NCBI RefSeq assembly: GCF_020860125.1 | Contig: NZ_JAJBUX010000112.1 | Location: forward strand, 1-37,766 | Reading direction: 5' to 3' | Origin: Cloacibacillus sp. | Lineage (GTDB): Bacteria > Synergistota > Synergistia > Synergistales > Synergistaceae | DNA: 37,766 nucleotides | Part shown: piece by piece, positions 24,934-32,281 of the stretch | Layout of the letters: each line of letters starts with the position of its first letter | How positions within the stretch are numbered: position 1 is the first letter of the stretch | Notes under the pieces: model-generated | The model's input: only the letters and a program-made list of their open reading frames with translations | Database searches by the model: none | Told to the model about the DNA's origin: nothing | Program-made: the position numbers and the translations under genes

Positions 24934-24963
24934 GCCCGCCGGCTGTCAACCGGCGGGCTTTTT
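24934..24963 (+). terminator. Intrinsic terminator of the adhE-ferredoxin transcript
   Basis: Perfect 9-bp stem GCCCGCCGG / CCGGCGGGC with a 7-base loop, followed by TTTTT on the plus strand. The 3' arm and T-run also encode the last codons (KKPAG and stop) of the convergent MATE gene. Confidence 0.9.
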
Positions 24964-26340
24964 GCCGTCCGCGGCCCGGCGGGAGGCGGTATTTTTCTCC
25001 AACACCTTGAGATTCTCGTTAAGCCGGAGCGCGATGATCCCCATCACGAAGCCGGTGATAACGTCCGCTGCGGGCTGGGCAAAAATGACGCCGTTTAAGC
25101 CCGCTGCGCGGGGCAGCGTCAGAATGGCGGGGATAAAAAAGAGAGCTTGACGGCCGGCGCTGAGCACCCAACCGCCCAACGATTCACCGAGAGCCAGAGA
25201 GAGCATCGAATAAATGGCCTCCATTCCATAGAACAGAAACGTTATAACGTTGACGCGAAGCGCCCATGAGCCGAATCTGACAACGCTGCCGTCATTTGCC
25301 GTAAACAGAGAGATCACGGAGGCAGGGAAGGCCGCCATCAAAAGCACAAAAAGAACGCAAAAGCAGGTCGTCCATTCGACGGCGACCTTTGTGGCGTTCC
25401 GCAGCCGGTCATATCGTTTTGCGCCGTAGTTATAACCGGCGACAGGCTGAAACCCCTTAGCAAAGCCGAATACCGCATAAATGCCCATGGAGATCACACG
25501 GGTGACTATGCCCATAGCGGCAATGGCCGAATCTCCATAAGGCTTGGCGGCCATGTTGGTCATGCTGATCGCGGCACTGGCGGCAAGCTGAAAGACAAAG
25601 ATCGGGATCCCTACCTTGAATATTTCTCTAAATACCGTCCTCTCAAAAGTAAATTCTTTCGGGGAAAAGCTAAAGACGCTCTTCCTATTCAAAATATAAG
25701 CGAGATACATGACAGCGGTGACGGCCTGCGCGGCAGCCGTCGCTAAAGCCGCGCCGAGGATCCCCATACGCAGCCCATAAATAAAGACCGGGGCGAAGAA
25801 CGTATTCAGCGCGGCCCCCAGGAGCATGGCAGCCATAGAAACCTTGACGGCCCCCTCGCTGGAGGCGATATTGTTCATAGTGACGTTAAAAATATTGAAG
25901 ACTGAACTTGCCACATAAACCACCGCGTATTGCCTGGCATAGGGTAAAATCGTCTCTGTCGCCCCAAGTCCAAGCAATACATGATCCAGGCGGCATTCAA
26001 TGCCAATAATTACGATAGTGCCAAAAATAAGGCTGGAATACAGCGCCGTCGAAGCGACACGCCCCGCCTCTTTCCCTCTCCCCTCCCCAAGCAGCCGGGA
26101 CAGATAAGACGCCGCACCGCCGCCAAACATCACGGCTATCCCCACAAGAGCCTGACCGAGAGGGAACGCGACGGAGACGGCTCCCATCTGACTTGTGCCA
26201 AGACCTCCGACAAAATAGGCGTCGATGAGGTTATAAAACCCCGTTACCAACATGCCAATCATCGTCGGTACTCCCATTTTTAAAAGCAGCGCCGGTATCG
26301 GAGCCTCCCGCAGCATTTTGATTCTCGCTTCGCCGTTCAT
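24946..26340 (-). CDS. MATE family efflux transporter
   Basis: 464-aa multidrug/toxin exporter of the MATE (MepA/NorM-like) family, with 12 predicted helices in two pseudo-repeats. Family landmarks are PTMIGMLVTGFYNLIDAYFVGGLGTSQMGAVSVAFP in the first helix pair, GGGAASYLSRLLGEG, SMAAMLLGAALNTFFAPVFIYG, and FAKGFQPVAGYNYGAKRYDR in the second half. It should exchange cations or organic toxins for Na+ or H+. ATG 26340 and TTG 26349 are both possible; AGGGAG lies upstream of each. It lies 47 bases after the CDF exporter on the same strand, so the DtxR-like regulator, CDF and MATE likely form one operon. The C-terminus is shaped by the convergent terminator. Confidence 0.92.
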   Translation of the reverse strand: MNGEARIKMLREAPIPALLLKMGVPTMIGMLVTGFYNLIDAYFVGGLGTSQMGAVSVAFPLGQALVGIAVMFGGGAASYLSRLLGEGRGKEAGRVASTALYSSLIFGTIVIIGIECRLDHVLLGLGATETILPYARQYAVVYVASSVFNIFNVTMNNIASSEGAVKVSMAAMLLGAALNTFFAPVFIYGLRMGILGAALATAAAQAVTAVMYLAYILNRKSVFSFSPKEFTFERTVFREIFKVGIPIFVFQLAASAAISMTNMAAKPYGDSAIAAMGIVTRVISMGIYAVFGFAKGFQPVAGYNYGAKRYDRLRNATKVAVEWTTCFCVLFVLLMAAFPASVISLFTANDGSVVRFGSWALRVNVITFLFYGMEAIYSMLSLALGESLGGWVLSAGRQALFFIPAILTLPRAAGLNGVIFAQPAADVITGFVMGIIALRLNENLKVLEKNTASRRAADGKKPAG

Positions 26341-26387
26341 CTCTGACAATACTCCCTTCTAACTCTGGTTACAGGTAAAAACACATG

Positions 26388-27563
26388 TTACCGGCCCCTG
26401 CGCAGGCCCGTGATAACAAGTTTGGGAATGACCTGATAGGTCGTATCGACGGAACAGACAGCCCTCCCGACCGCCAGCTTCACGGCGTTTTCCTGTTTTT
26501 GGAGCCGTCTGGAGCCGGCTATTGTCAAAACGACATTCGTATGAAGGCCGGACCTTACAATACGCAGTTCCTTGACCTGGGCCGACGCGTCAAAAACTTT
26601 CACTGCCCGTTCCGCTTCGGCGGTTACAGCCTCTGCCGCGGCGGGATCCTCCACCAAAAGGTCGGTTTGAATCGTGGCGTCGCAGTCCATATTGGCAAAT
26701 AGCCGATATGATATCTCCTGCGCCGCGGCGTTCAGGTCGAAGCAGCTATCGTCGCCGCGCCCCTCTATGTGCATGGAGACCGCGTAGCGTCCCAGCCCGT
26801 AATCATGGATCAACAGATCGTTTATCCCATATACGGCTGGATAACAGGCAGCACAGGAGATGATCTTATTCTCCAAACTTTTGTCGGGGAACTGCCCCAT
26901 CAACCGACCCGCCACCTCAACCATCGCCTTGGAACCGGAGAAGATGATAAAGAAGGAGACGAGAAGCCCGCACCAGCCGTCGATATACCATCCCGTAAGC
27001 CGTTCCGCGATCAAAGAAAACAGAATGGCCAAGGTTGCCGCCATATCGCCGATACAGTCGGCGGCGGCTTTCATGGAGGCGGAATCTATCGCCGTCCCTA
27101 TTTTTTTGTTGTAACGGTACATATATAACTTCACCAGGACAGAGCAGGTAAGAACCGCCGCCGTTACGGCGCCGCAGCTGACAGACTGCGGAATATGAAT
27201 CGCGGACAGGGACTTTTTGGCCAGCACCCCGCCAACCATAATGACCGCGATAGAAGATAAAAAACCCATCAGCCACTCATAACGCCCATGGCCAAAACGA
27301 TGGTTCTCCCCCGCGCCAACTCCGGCGAGACAGAAACCGATGAATGAGGCGATGGAAGAGACCGCATCCGATAAATTATTAAATCCGTCGGCTACGATCG
27401 CTGTGGAACCGCTTACGAGACCGGAGAAGAGCTTGACGCCAAACAGCAGGAGGTTGAAAAAGATGCCGACGCCGGAGCATAGCTTTGCATAAGCCTCCTG
27501 GACGGCGGGAGAATCTGTATTTTCGCTATCTTTTATCCAGCGCCTGATAAGAAATGAGATCAT
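26388..27563 (-). CDS. Cation diffusion facilitator, probable manganese exporter
   Basis: 391-aa metal/H+ antiporter with the CDF membrane domain and a long C-terminal region holding a second cytoplasmic segment beyond the usual one. The transport-site residues are N62-x3-D66 in helix 2 (GFNNLSDAV) and D169-x3-D173 in helix 5, rather than the zinc-type DxxxD/HxxxD. The N-D-D-D set is the kind reported for Mn exporters such as MntE, so Mn2+ is the favoured substrate. HRFGHGRYEWL after helix 2 is typical. ATG 27563 is chosen over GTG 27575 because GGAGG overlaps the latter. The start lies 38 bases inside the end of the DtxR-like gene, indicating coupled translation. Confidence 0.88.
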   Translation of the reverse strand: MISFLIRRWIKDSENTDSPAVQEAYAKLCSGVGIFFNLLLFGVKLFSGLVSGSTAIVADGFNNLSDAVSSIASFIGFCLAGVGAGENHRFGHGRYEWLMGFLSSIAVIMVGGVLAKKSLSAIHIPQSVSCGAVTAAVLTCSVLVKLYMYRYNKKIGTAIDSASMKAAADCIGDMAATLAILFSLIAERLTGWYIDGWCGLLVSFFIIFSGSKAMVEVAGRLMGQFPDKSLENKIISCAACYPAVYGINDLLIHDYGLGRYAVSMHIEGRGDDSCFDLNAAAQEISYRLFANMDCDATIQTDLLVEDPAAAEAVTAEAERAVKVFDASAQVKELRIVRSGLHTNVVLTIAGSRRLQKQENAVKLAVGRAVCSVDTTYQVIPKLVITGLRRGR

Positions 27564-27942
27564 CCGCCGTAACACCTCCGTTCCGTTTCACAAACTTTTG
27601 CAGGGCTTCAAAAGTTCTATCGCTTACAACGTGCTCCATAGCTCCCGCGTCAAGTCTTGCGGTCTCCGCGGGAATCCCCAAAAACCGAATAAGAAAAATT
27701 TGAATGACAGAAAAACGGCCGTACAATCTATTCGCGGCCTCAAATCCCCTCTCTGTCAGACAGACGTCGTTGTCCAGTACGGCAACGTAATCCTTTTTCA
27801 CAAGTTTTTTCACCATATTGCTAACACTCGGCCGGGAAATTTTCAGACTTGCCGCGATATCCGCTTCCCTGACCTTACCCTGTCTTTGATGGAGCAAAAG
27901 AATCGCCTTCAAATAGTTCTCGCCGGAATATCTTAACGACAC
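27526..27942 (-). CDS. DtxR/MntR-like transcriptional regulator with a degraded metal site
   Basis: 138-aa protein with the DtxR winged helix (about 1-65; ISRPSVSNMVKKLVKKDYV is the recognition region) and the helical dimerisation domain. Against MntR/DtxR the metal ligands are mostly lost: the SMEDYxE-type pair is here SGENYLK (D to N, E to K), the helix-4 histidine is replaced (GRFSVI) and the E of VEGIEH is G. Only the EH pair in AMEHVVS (about 101-103) remains. It may sense a different signal or need no metal. It overlaps the CDF exporter start, which it presumably controls. The ribosome site is GGAGGTGGTCACG-like, right before the ATG. Confidence 0.88.
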   Translation of the reverse strand: MSLRYSGENYLKAILLLHQRQGKVREADIAASLKISRPSVSNMVKKLVKKDYVAVLDNDVCLTERGFEAANRLYGRFSVIQIFLIRFLGIPAETARLDAGAMEHVVSDRTFEALQKFVKRNGGVTADDLISYQALDKR

Positions 27943-27959
27943 GTGACCACCTCCTTTTT

Positions 27960-27975
27960 TGAGTAAATTTCCTCA
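27960..27975. promoter_or_regulatory. Operator-like site A (near-perfect palindrome) before the DtxR-CDF-MATE operon
   Basis: TGAGTAAATTTCCTCA is a 16-bp palindrome with one mismatched pair (14 of 16 bases symmetric), 18 bases upstream of the DtxR-like start codon. It contains the 9-mer TGAGTAAAT also present at sites B and C. Confidence 0.5.
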
Positions 27976-28008
27976 CTGAATATTACGACTCCGCACCCAG
28001 CTTGTCAA

Positions 28009-28024
28009 TAAATAAATTTACTCA
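28009..28024. promoter_or_regulatory. Operator-like site B
   Basis: TAAATAAATTTACTCA contains the reverse complement of TGAGTAAAT around the same AAATTT centre as site A; the left half is less conserved. It lies about 75 bases upstream of the DtxR-like start. Confidence 0.4.
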
Positions 28025-28035
28025 CTAAAGAGGCA

Positions 28036-28074
28036 TAAAAATGCCGGAACATGTACCATGGGCAAAGTTCCGGC
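28036..28074 (-). terminator. Intrinsic terminator of the TetR gene
   Basis: On the minus strand GCCGGAAC (28074-28067) pairs with GTTCCGGC (28050-28043), followed by A and a run of five T. It lies about 20 bases after the TetR stop. Confidence 0.75.
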
Positions 28075-28091
28075 GTTGATTTTAGGATTTA

Positions 28092-28784
28092 TTATTTTTC
28101 GGAGGCGGACCGCAGAGAACTCCGCTGATGAAAGGAATCACGGGAAATCCCCAATACGCGGGCAAACATATCATATGTAAAATCCAGGAACGAGGCCATA
28201 TAATCACCTGTGTTGACGGGGGGGATTTTATGATGGAACGTATGGACCAGCCCGAAAATCAAAAAACGGGCGGCGGCGGAAGCGTCGTCAACATTGAATG
28301 CCTTTTCGTCCGCCCCCTGCTCTATGATCGGGGTTATAACGGATACCCACTGTTCCGCGACATTATCTATATAGATGGCGCGTATATCCTCCCCCTCGTT
28401 ATAGCGGGACTCAAAATCTCGGTGACTCATGGCAAATTCAAAAATTCGTTTTATCACAAGCTCTAATTTTTCCGCGGCGGGCATCTCCTTTGAGATCGGG
28501 ACCTCTAATTGCTCCGCCATTTTCATTGCGTAATATTCGGAGGCGGCGGAAAAAATTTCCGTCTTGGATTTAAAGTAGCGGTAGCAAAGCCCCGGCGAGA
28601 CGTTCATTCTGTCCGTTATATCCTGAACGGTCATATTATCGTAGCCTTTTTCCGCAAGCAGTTCCAGCGCCGTTTCAATAATTTCCCGCCGCCGTTCCTC
28701 CGGCTCTTTGCTGATCCGCGGTCTCCTGGGGCTGTTGCGCGCCCGCCGTTCCCTCATGGCCGATGAATCGTCCGTCTGCCTCAT
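28092..28784 (-). CDS. TetR/AcrR family transcriptional regulator
   Basis: 230-aa repressor-type protein. After a basic, arginine-rich N-terminal arm (1-30) comes the TetR helix-turn-helix: REIIETALELLAEKGYDNMTVQDITDRMNVSPGLCYRYFKSKTEI (about 33-77) in standard form. The C-terminal ligand/dimer domain is all helical and variable. The ATG has GGAGGTG upstream. Operator-like site C (28808-28827) overlaps its promoter region, and sites A and B share its core 9-mer, so this protein may control itself and the adjacent DtxR-CDF-MATE operon. A drug or fatty-acid-like ligand is possible; none can be read from the sequence. Confidence 0.92.
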   Translation of the reverse strand: MRQTDDSSAMRERRARNSPRRPRISKEPEERRREIIETALELLAEKGYDNMTVQDITDRMNVSPGLCYRYFKSKTEIFSAASEYYAMKMAEQLEVPISKEMPAAEKLELVIKRIFEFAMSHRDFESRYNEGEDIRAIYIDNVAEQWVSVITPIIEQGADEKAFNVDDASAAARFLIFGLVHTFHHKIPPVNTGDYMASFLDFTYDMFARVLGISRDSFHQRSSLRSASEK

Positions 28785-28807
28785 GTTCGCACCTCCGCGT
28801 AATTATA

Positions 28808-28827
28808 AATGAGTAAATAAATTCATT
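28808..28827. promoter_or_regulatory. Operator-like site C before the TetR gene
   Basis: Arms AATGA (28808-28812) and TCATT (28823-28827) form a perfect inverted repeat around TGAGTAAATAAATTCA (28810-28825), which carries the same TGAGTAAAT 9-mer as sites A and B. It sits 24 bases upstream of the TetR start codon. Confidence 0.5.
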
Positions 28828-28946
28828 ATCGCCATTTTTATATTTATGTCAAGGTTTAATCAGAGGCGGTCGCATTCCTCACGTTCTCATGCAACGGCAG
28901 ACGGCTGTTGATCTATGCGTTTGCCATGATTTGTGTAATTATGTAT

Positions 28947-28976
28947 TTCACAAAATCATGTTTAAGATGATACAAT
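28947..28976 (+). promoter_or_regulatory. Candidate promoter for the CofE-like/thioesterase pair
   Basis: TTCACA (28947-28952), 18-base spacer, TACAAT (28971-28976), about 40 bases before the CofE-like start. The -35 overlaps the right arm of TTGTG-N13-CACAA (28931-28953), a possible regulator site. Confidence 0.5.
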
Positions 28977-29017
28977 AGGGTGTTATTAAAAATACTTTTG
29001 CAGAGGGGTACGATCTA

Positions 29018-30199
29018 ATGCGTTATGTTGGAACCGTTTCAAGGGGGATACGCCTCCCGGTCGTCACCAGGGGCGCCGATATTGTAAAGATCATATCCGA
29101 CAGCATAATCAATGCGGCGGAATCGGAAAGAGATAAATTCGAGATGAGGGACCACGATATCATCGGCGTTACGGAGTCGCTCGTGGCGCGCTCACAGGGC
29201 AATTACGTGACGCTGGAGGACATTTCAAACGACGTCGCGAAGAAGTTCCCCGCGGGGGACGTCGCGGTGATCTGCCCGATACTCTCGCGCAACCGCTTCC
29301 ACCAGCTGCTCCGCGGCATGGTGAAGGGGATAAAGGGCCATGTGCACGTCATCCTCACCTATCCCTCGGACGAGGTCGGCAACCAGATCATCGAGCCGAT
29401 GAACTATTACCTCAACAGCGCGAAACTCTCCGGCGAATGCTTTGACGAAAAAGAATACTACGATATATTCGGAGAATGCAAGCATCCCTTCACAGGCGTC
29501 GACTACGTACAGCTCTATAAGAGTATCGACCCCGGGCGCGTCAGCGTGCATTTCTCAAACAATCCGCTCTCGGCGCTCAAGTTCGCGAAGCAGGTGATCG
29601 TCGCCAGCATCCACGCCCGCCAGATCCACCGCGACATTCTTGAAAAGGGCGGCGCGGAGAGGGTCGTGACGATGGACCAGATATGCAGCGAACCGGCGCG
29701 TCCCGGCGCGGGCTACAACGAAGATTACGGCCTCTTGGGCTCCAATTACACGAACGACGAGTCCGTCAAGCTTTTCCCGCACGACTGCGGCGAGTTTGTC
29801 AACAAACTCCAGGCGGAGCTCAAAGAGCGCACAGGGAAAGATGTCGAGGTGCTGGTCTACGGCGACGGCGCCTTCAAAGATCCCGTCTGCGGCATCTGGG
29901 AGCTCGCGGACCCCGTGGTCTCGCCCGGCTACACGGATGGGCTCAACGGTATGCCGAAGGAGATAAAGTTTAAATACGTCGCGGACAACGTCGGTGAAAA
30001 GGATCCGACGGCGGCGGTCGAAGAGGCGATCCGCGCGAAGAACCGCCTCGACAAGTTCGGCCACTCGACGCTCGGCACGACGCCGCGCCGTCTCACGGAC
30101 CTCGTGGGTTCGCTCTGCGACCTCACTTCGGGTTCAGGCGATAAGGGTACGCCCGTCATTTACATCCAGGGCTACTTCGACAATTACCTCGATGACTGA
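29018..30199 (+). CDS. CofE-like (coenzyme F420-0:gamma-glutamyl ligase family) protein
   Basis: 393-aa member of the CofE/gamma-glutamyl ligase family: MRYVGTVSRGIRLPVV near the N-terminus, RDHDIIGVTESLVARSQGNYVTLEDI, CPILSRNRFHQLLRGMVKG, LTYPSDEVGNQII and HPFTGVDYVQLY. In archaea and actinobacteria CofE adds glutamates to F420-0 with GTP. This longer form (about 390 aa) occurs in fermentative bacteria not known to make F420, so its real substrate is uncertain. ATG 29018 follows AGAGGGG. Its stop overlaps the thioesterase start by 8 bases, so the two are co-translated. Confidence 0.82.
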   Translation: MRYVGTVSRGIRLPVVTRGADIVKIISDSIINAAESERDKFEMRDHDIIGVTESLVARSQGNYVTLEDISNDVAKKFPAGDVAVICPILSRNRFHQLLRGMVKGIKGHVHVILTYPSDEVGNQIIEPMNYYLNSAKLSGECFDEKEYYDIFGECKHPFTGVDYVQLYKSIDPGRVSVHFSNNPLSALKFAKQVIVASIHARQIHRDILEKGGAERVVTMDQICSEPARPGAGYNEDYGLLGSNYTNDESVKLFPHDCGEFVNKLQAELKERTGKDVEVLVYGDGAFKDPVCGIWELADPVVSPGYTDGLNGMPKEIKFKYVADNVGEKDPTAAVEEAIRAKNRLDKFGHSTLGTTPRRLTDLVGSLCDLTSGSGDKGTPVIYIQGYFDNYLDD

Positions 30200-30926
30200 G
30201 TTAGAAAACGTCCTTCCGTTCAGCGGCATCGACCCGCACGGGCGCGTAAAATTCTCCGTGCTGCTGGAGATGTTCCAGCAGATGGCCGACGCGGACGCCT
30301 CAAAGTACGGCCTCTCCGTACGCCAGACGCTGGAGCACAACATCACCTGGGTGCTGCGCAAATACCGCATCGACCTTGAAAAGTACCCCACCAAGGAGAG
30401 CGGAAAGATAGTCATCAAGACCTACGCCGAACCGTTCAGGAATCTCTTCTCGCTGAGAAGCTTCAAACTCTGGGACGCGCACGGGGAATTTCTCGGCTCC
30501 GCCTATACCTGGTGGGTGCTCCTCGACTTCATAAAACAGCGCCCGATACGTCTGGACAAGTGCGAGCTGATGAACGCCTTCATGGAACAGCTGACGGACG
30601 AGCTGCCGACCGACGTGAAGATACCGGCGGTGACGGCCCCCACGATGGAGGAACCGTGGAAGGTGCGCTGGCAGGACCTCGACGTCAACGACCACACCAA
30701 CCACGCCGTCTACTTCAACTGGGCGCTCGACACGGTGCCCGACGAAGTTCCAGACAAGATGGCGCCGGTTTTTGTCGAGGGAGAGTTTCTCCACCCCATC
30801 CCGCGCACAAGGGTACGCTGCCTCACGCAGGAACTTCCCCGCGAAGAGGGGCGGAGCTTCCTCCACTCGCTGCGCCACCAGGAGGACGACACGGAATACG
30901 CGAAGCTGTCGTCTCGCTGGCGATAG
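30192..30926 (+). CDS. Acyl-ACP thioesterase
   Basis: 244-aa double-hotdog thioesterase that hydrolyses acyl-ACP to free fatty acids. The C-terminal hotdog has the catalytic pattern known from plant FatB enzymes: DLDVNDHTNHAVYFNW with D-x-N-x-H (about residues 162-166). The N-terminal hotdog carries ITWVLRKYRIDLEKYP and SLRSFKLWDAHGEFLGSAYTWWVLLD. ATG 30192 lies inside the end of the CofE-like gene (ATGACTGA overlap). The alternative long frame starting at 29994 lies antisense in codon usage and is rejected. Bacterial members are thought to adjust membrane lipid composition; a link to the CofE-like partner is not known. Confidence 0.88.
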   Translation: MTELENVLPFSGIDPHGRVKFSVLLEMFQQMADADASKYGLSVRQTLEHNITWVLRKYRIDLEKYPTKESGKIVIKTYAEPFRNLFSLRSFKLWDAHGEFLGSAYTWWVLLDFIKQRPIRLDKCELMNAFMEQLTDELPTDVKIPAVTAPTMEEPWKVRWQDLDVNDHTNHAVYFNWALDTVPDEVPDKMAPVFVEGEFLHPIPRTRVRCLTQELPREEGRSFLHSLRHQEDDTEYAKLSSRWR

Positions 30927-30968
30927 GCATAACACGATACTACAGGCGGCAAACAGCTTGATTTCACG

Positions 30969-30995
30969 GCCCTCACAAGATTGTGAGGGCTTTTT
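30969..30995 (+). terminator. Intrinsic terminator after the thioesterase gene
   Basis: Perfect 10-bp stem GCCCTCACAA / TTGTGAGGGC with only a GA between the arms (so the innermost pairs open as loop), followed by TTTTT. Confidence 0.9.
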
Positions 30996-31018
30996 CTGTT
31001 TATAGCAAAAATTTGCGC

Positions 31019-31078
31019 TATAATGGCGCATATAGTATCCATGTTGAAATACATGGAAACTCCATTGGAGGAATTGCT
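31019..31078 (+). promoter_or_regulatory. Promoter/5' leader of the pseudopilin gene
   Basis: TATAAT at 31019-31024 (weak -35), then a 7-bp hairpin TCCATGT/ACATGGA (31038-31057) and a small CTCC-ATT-GGAG stem that would cover part of the GGAGG ribosome site. Possible translational control; the second stem is weak. Confidence 0.4.
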
Positions 31079-31537
31079 ATGAAAAAGGCTCATCGCGCGT
31101 TCACGCTTGTAGAGCTGCTTATTGTCATAATAATTATCGGTACGCTGGCTGGGATGATGATGCTCGCGGCGGGCTCCGCTACGTCTAAAGCGGAGGCGAC
31201 GAAGATCGTGGCCAATCTGCGGACGCTCAAAAGCGCCGTTATGATGTACGAGGCGGAGAACGTACCCTTTCCTAATAACACCATAATATACATGGATGAA
31301 AAACCAAACTCTTTAGATAACTACTTAGATAACTCAGGTTTAAGCGGCGCTTATTTTTTCCTGAGGCAAGATCCGTGGTCATATGTGGCTTTTGCCGGTG
31401 AAACTGCAAAACCTCAGATTACAAAAGACAGCGATGTCTGGAAGCAAATTTTAATGATGGCAGACAACGCGGGATTGTATATATCCTCCGCCAACGTATC
31501 AGAAGTATGGAGCCTTATAAACGATCCCAGAAAATAA
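31079..31537 (+). CDS. Type IV pilin-like/type II secretion pseudopilin protein
   Basis: 152-aa prepilin-like protein. The N-terminus MKKAHRA-FTLVELLIV is a class III signal: cleavage by prepilin peptidase before F8, with the conserved glutamate at +5 (E12), although residue -1 is Ala instead of the usual Gly. A hydrophobic helix (8-30) is followed by the amphipathic TSKAEATKIVANLRTLKSAVMMYEAEN of GspG/GspH-like pseudopilins. The C-terminal part (80-152) is unlike any family I know and AT-richer than the neighbours. The GGAGG site is well placed. No pilus assembly or secretion genes are near, so it is an orphan. Confidence 0.85.
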   Translation: MKKAHRAFTLVELLIVIIIIGTLAGMMMLAAGSATSKAEATKIVANLRTLKSAVMMYEAENVPFPNNTIIYMDEKPNSLDNYLDNSGLSGAYFFLRQDPWSYVAFAGETAKPQITKDSDVWKQILMMADNAGLYISSANVSEVWSLINDPRK

Positions 31538-31586
31538 CATTTTATAGCCGTTATTTAAAAAAATAATTATGACCACTAAATAACAA

Positions 31587-31615
31587 TTTACACCGCTTAT
31601 GCACTTTGATATAAT
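31587..31615 (+). promoter_or_regulatory. Strong sigma-70-type promoter of the LacI-like/permuted binding protein operon
   Basis: TTTACA (31587-31592), exact 17-base spacer, TATAAT (31610-31615). A short LacI-type half-palindrome TTGCACAA (31628-31635) lies just downstream, in a position where a repressor would block transcription. Confidence 0.7.
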
Positions 31616-31646
31616 CTATTCAATCGGTTGCACAAGGGGTGTTCCC

Positions 31647-32234
31647 ATGAAAGTTACCATGCAGGATGTCGCGAATCAGGCGGGTGTGGACAAGGCCACG
31701 GTGAGCCGCGTACTCCGCGGCGACCACCGGATATCGGAAAAGACAAAGATAAAGGTGATGGAGAGCGTACGCGCCCTCAACTATAAACTGGACCGCAACG
31801 CAAGAAACCTCTCAACAAACACCAGCGGACTTATCGGCGTGGTGATGCGCGACCTCAACAGGTCGTGGCTCGGGGCCTTTCTCGCGGGTATTGACCGCGC
31901 CTTTGCGAACTCGGAATATGAGATACTTCTAAAATCCACGGAGGGCAACGCGATGCGCGCCCGGCGTGAGCTAAGTACCCTTGATGGACGGCACGTGGAG
32001 GGCTTAATCTGGTGCGATGCGGAGAACTTTCCGCCCGAGCCGCGCATGCCGGCGGTCTGTCTCGGCTTTACGGCGCCCGGCGCTTATTCGGTGACGATGG
32101 AAAACGCGGAGGACGCGCCCACCTTTGAGACCGGCGTGCTCGTCGGCAGGATGATGCTCAAAATAGTCACCGGCAAGCCCCTTCCCGGCAGGGACATAAG
32201 GGTCATGCGGCCATTGGAACAGACGGCGGATTAA
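31647..32234 (+). CDS. Shortened LacI-family transcriptional regulator lacking most of lobe 2
   Basis: 195 aa instead of about 330. The helix-turn-helix and hinge helix are complete (MKVTMQDVANQAGVDKATVSRVLRGDHRI, then YKLDRNARNLSTNTSGLIGVV). Lobe 1 of the periplasmic-binding-type domain follows (about 58-135, with VEGLIWCDAE and MPAVCLGF). After YSVTMENAEDA the sequence jumps straight to the closing TFETGVLVGRMMLKIVTGKPLPGRDI strand-helix that normally follows lobe 2. About 110-130 residues are missing without a frameshift. The deletion would remove the effector cleft. It precedes the second ABC operon by 48 bases, so it probably regulates it. ATG 31647 is the only start keeping the standard N-terminus. 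Confidence 0.8.
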   Translation: MKVTMQDVANQAGVDKATVSRVLRGDHRISEKTKIKVMESVRALNYKLDRNARNLSTNTSGLIGVVMRDLNRSWLGAFLAGIDRAFANSEYEILLKSTEGNAMRARRELSTLDGRHVEGLIWCDAENFPPEPRMPAVCLGFTAPGAYSVTMENAEDAPTFETGVLVGRMMLKIVTGKPLPGRDIRVMRPLEQTAD

Positions 32235-32281
32235 CGGAAATAACGCCGGTTTATGCCGTTACCGCTCATTACAGGAAGGTC

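Noticed and set aside
28931..28953. Rex or CRP box TTGTG-N13-CACAA before the CofE-like gene
   Set aside because: The arms are perfect, but the total length (23 bases) does not fit the 18-20 base Rex or 16-base CRP spacing.
29994..30926. 310-codon plus-strand frame starting inside the CofE-like gene
   Set aside because: Its first 65 residues are an arginine-rich out-of-frame reading of the CofE-like gene. The real thioesterase starts at ATG 30192, in the 8-base overlap.
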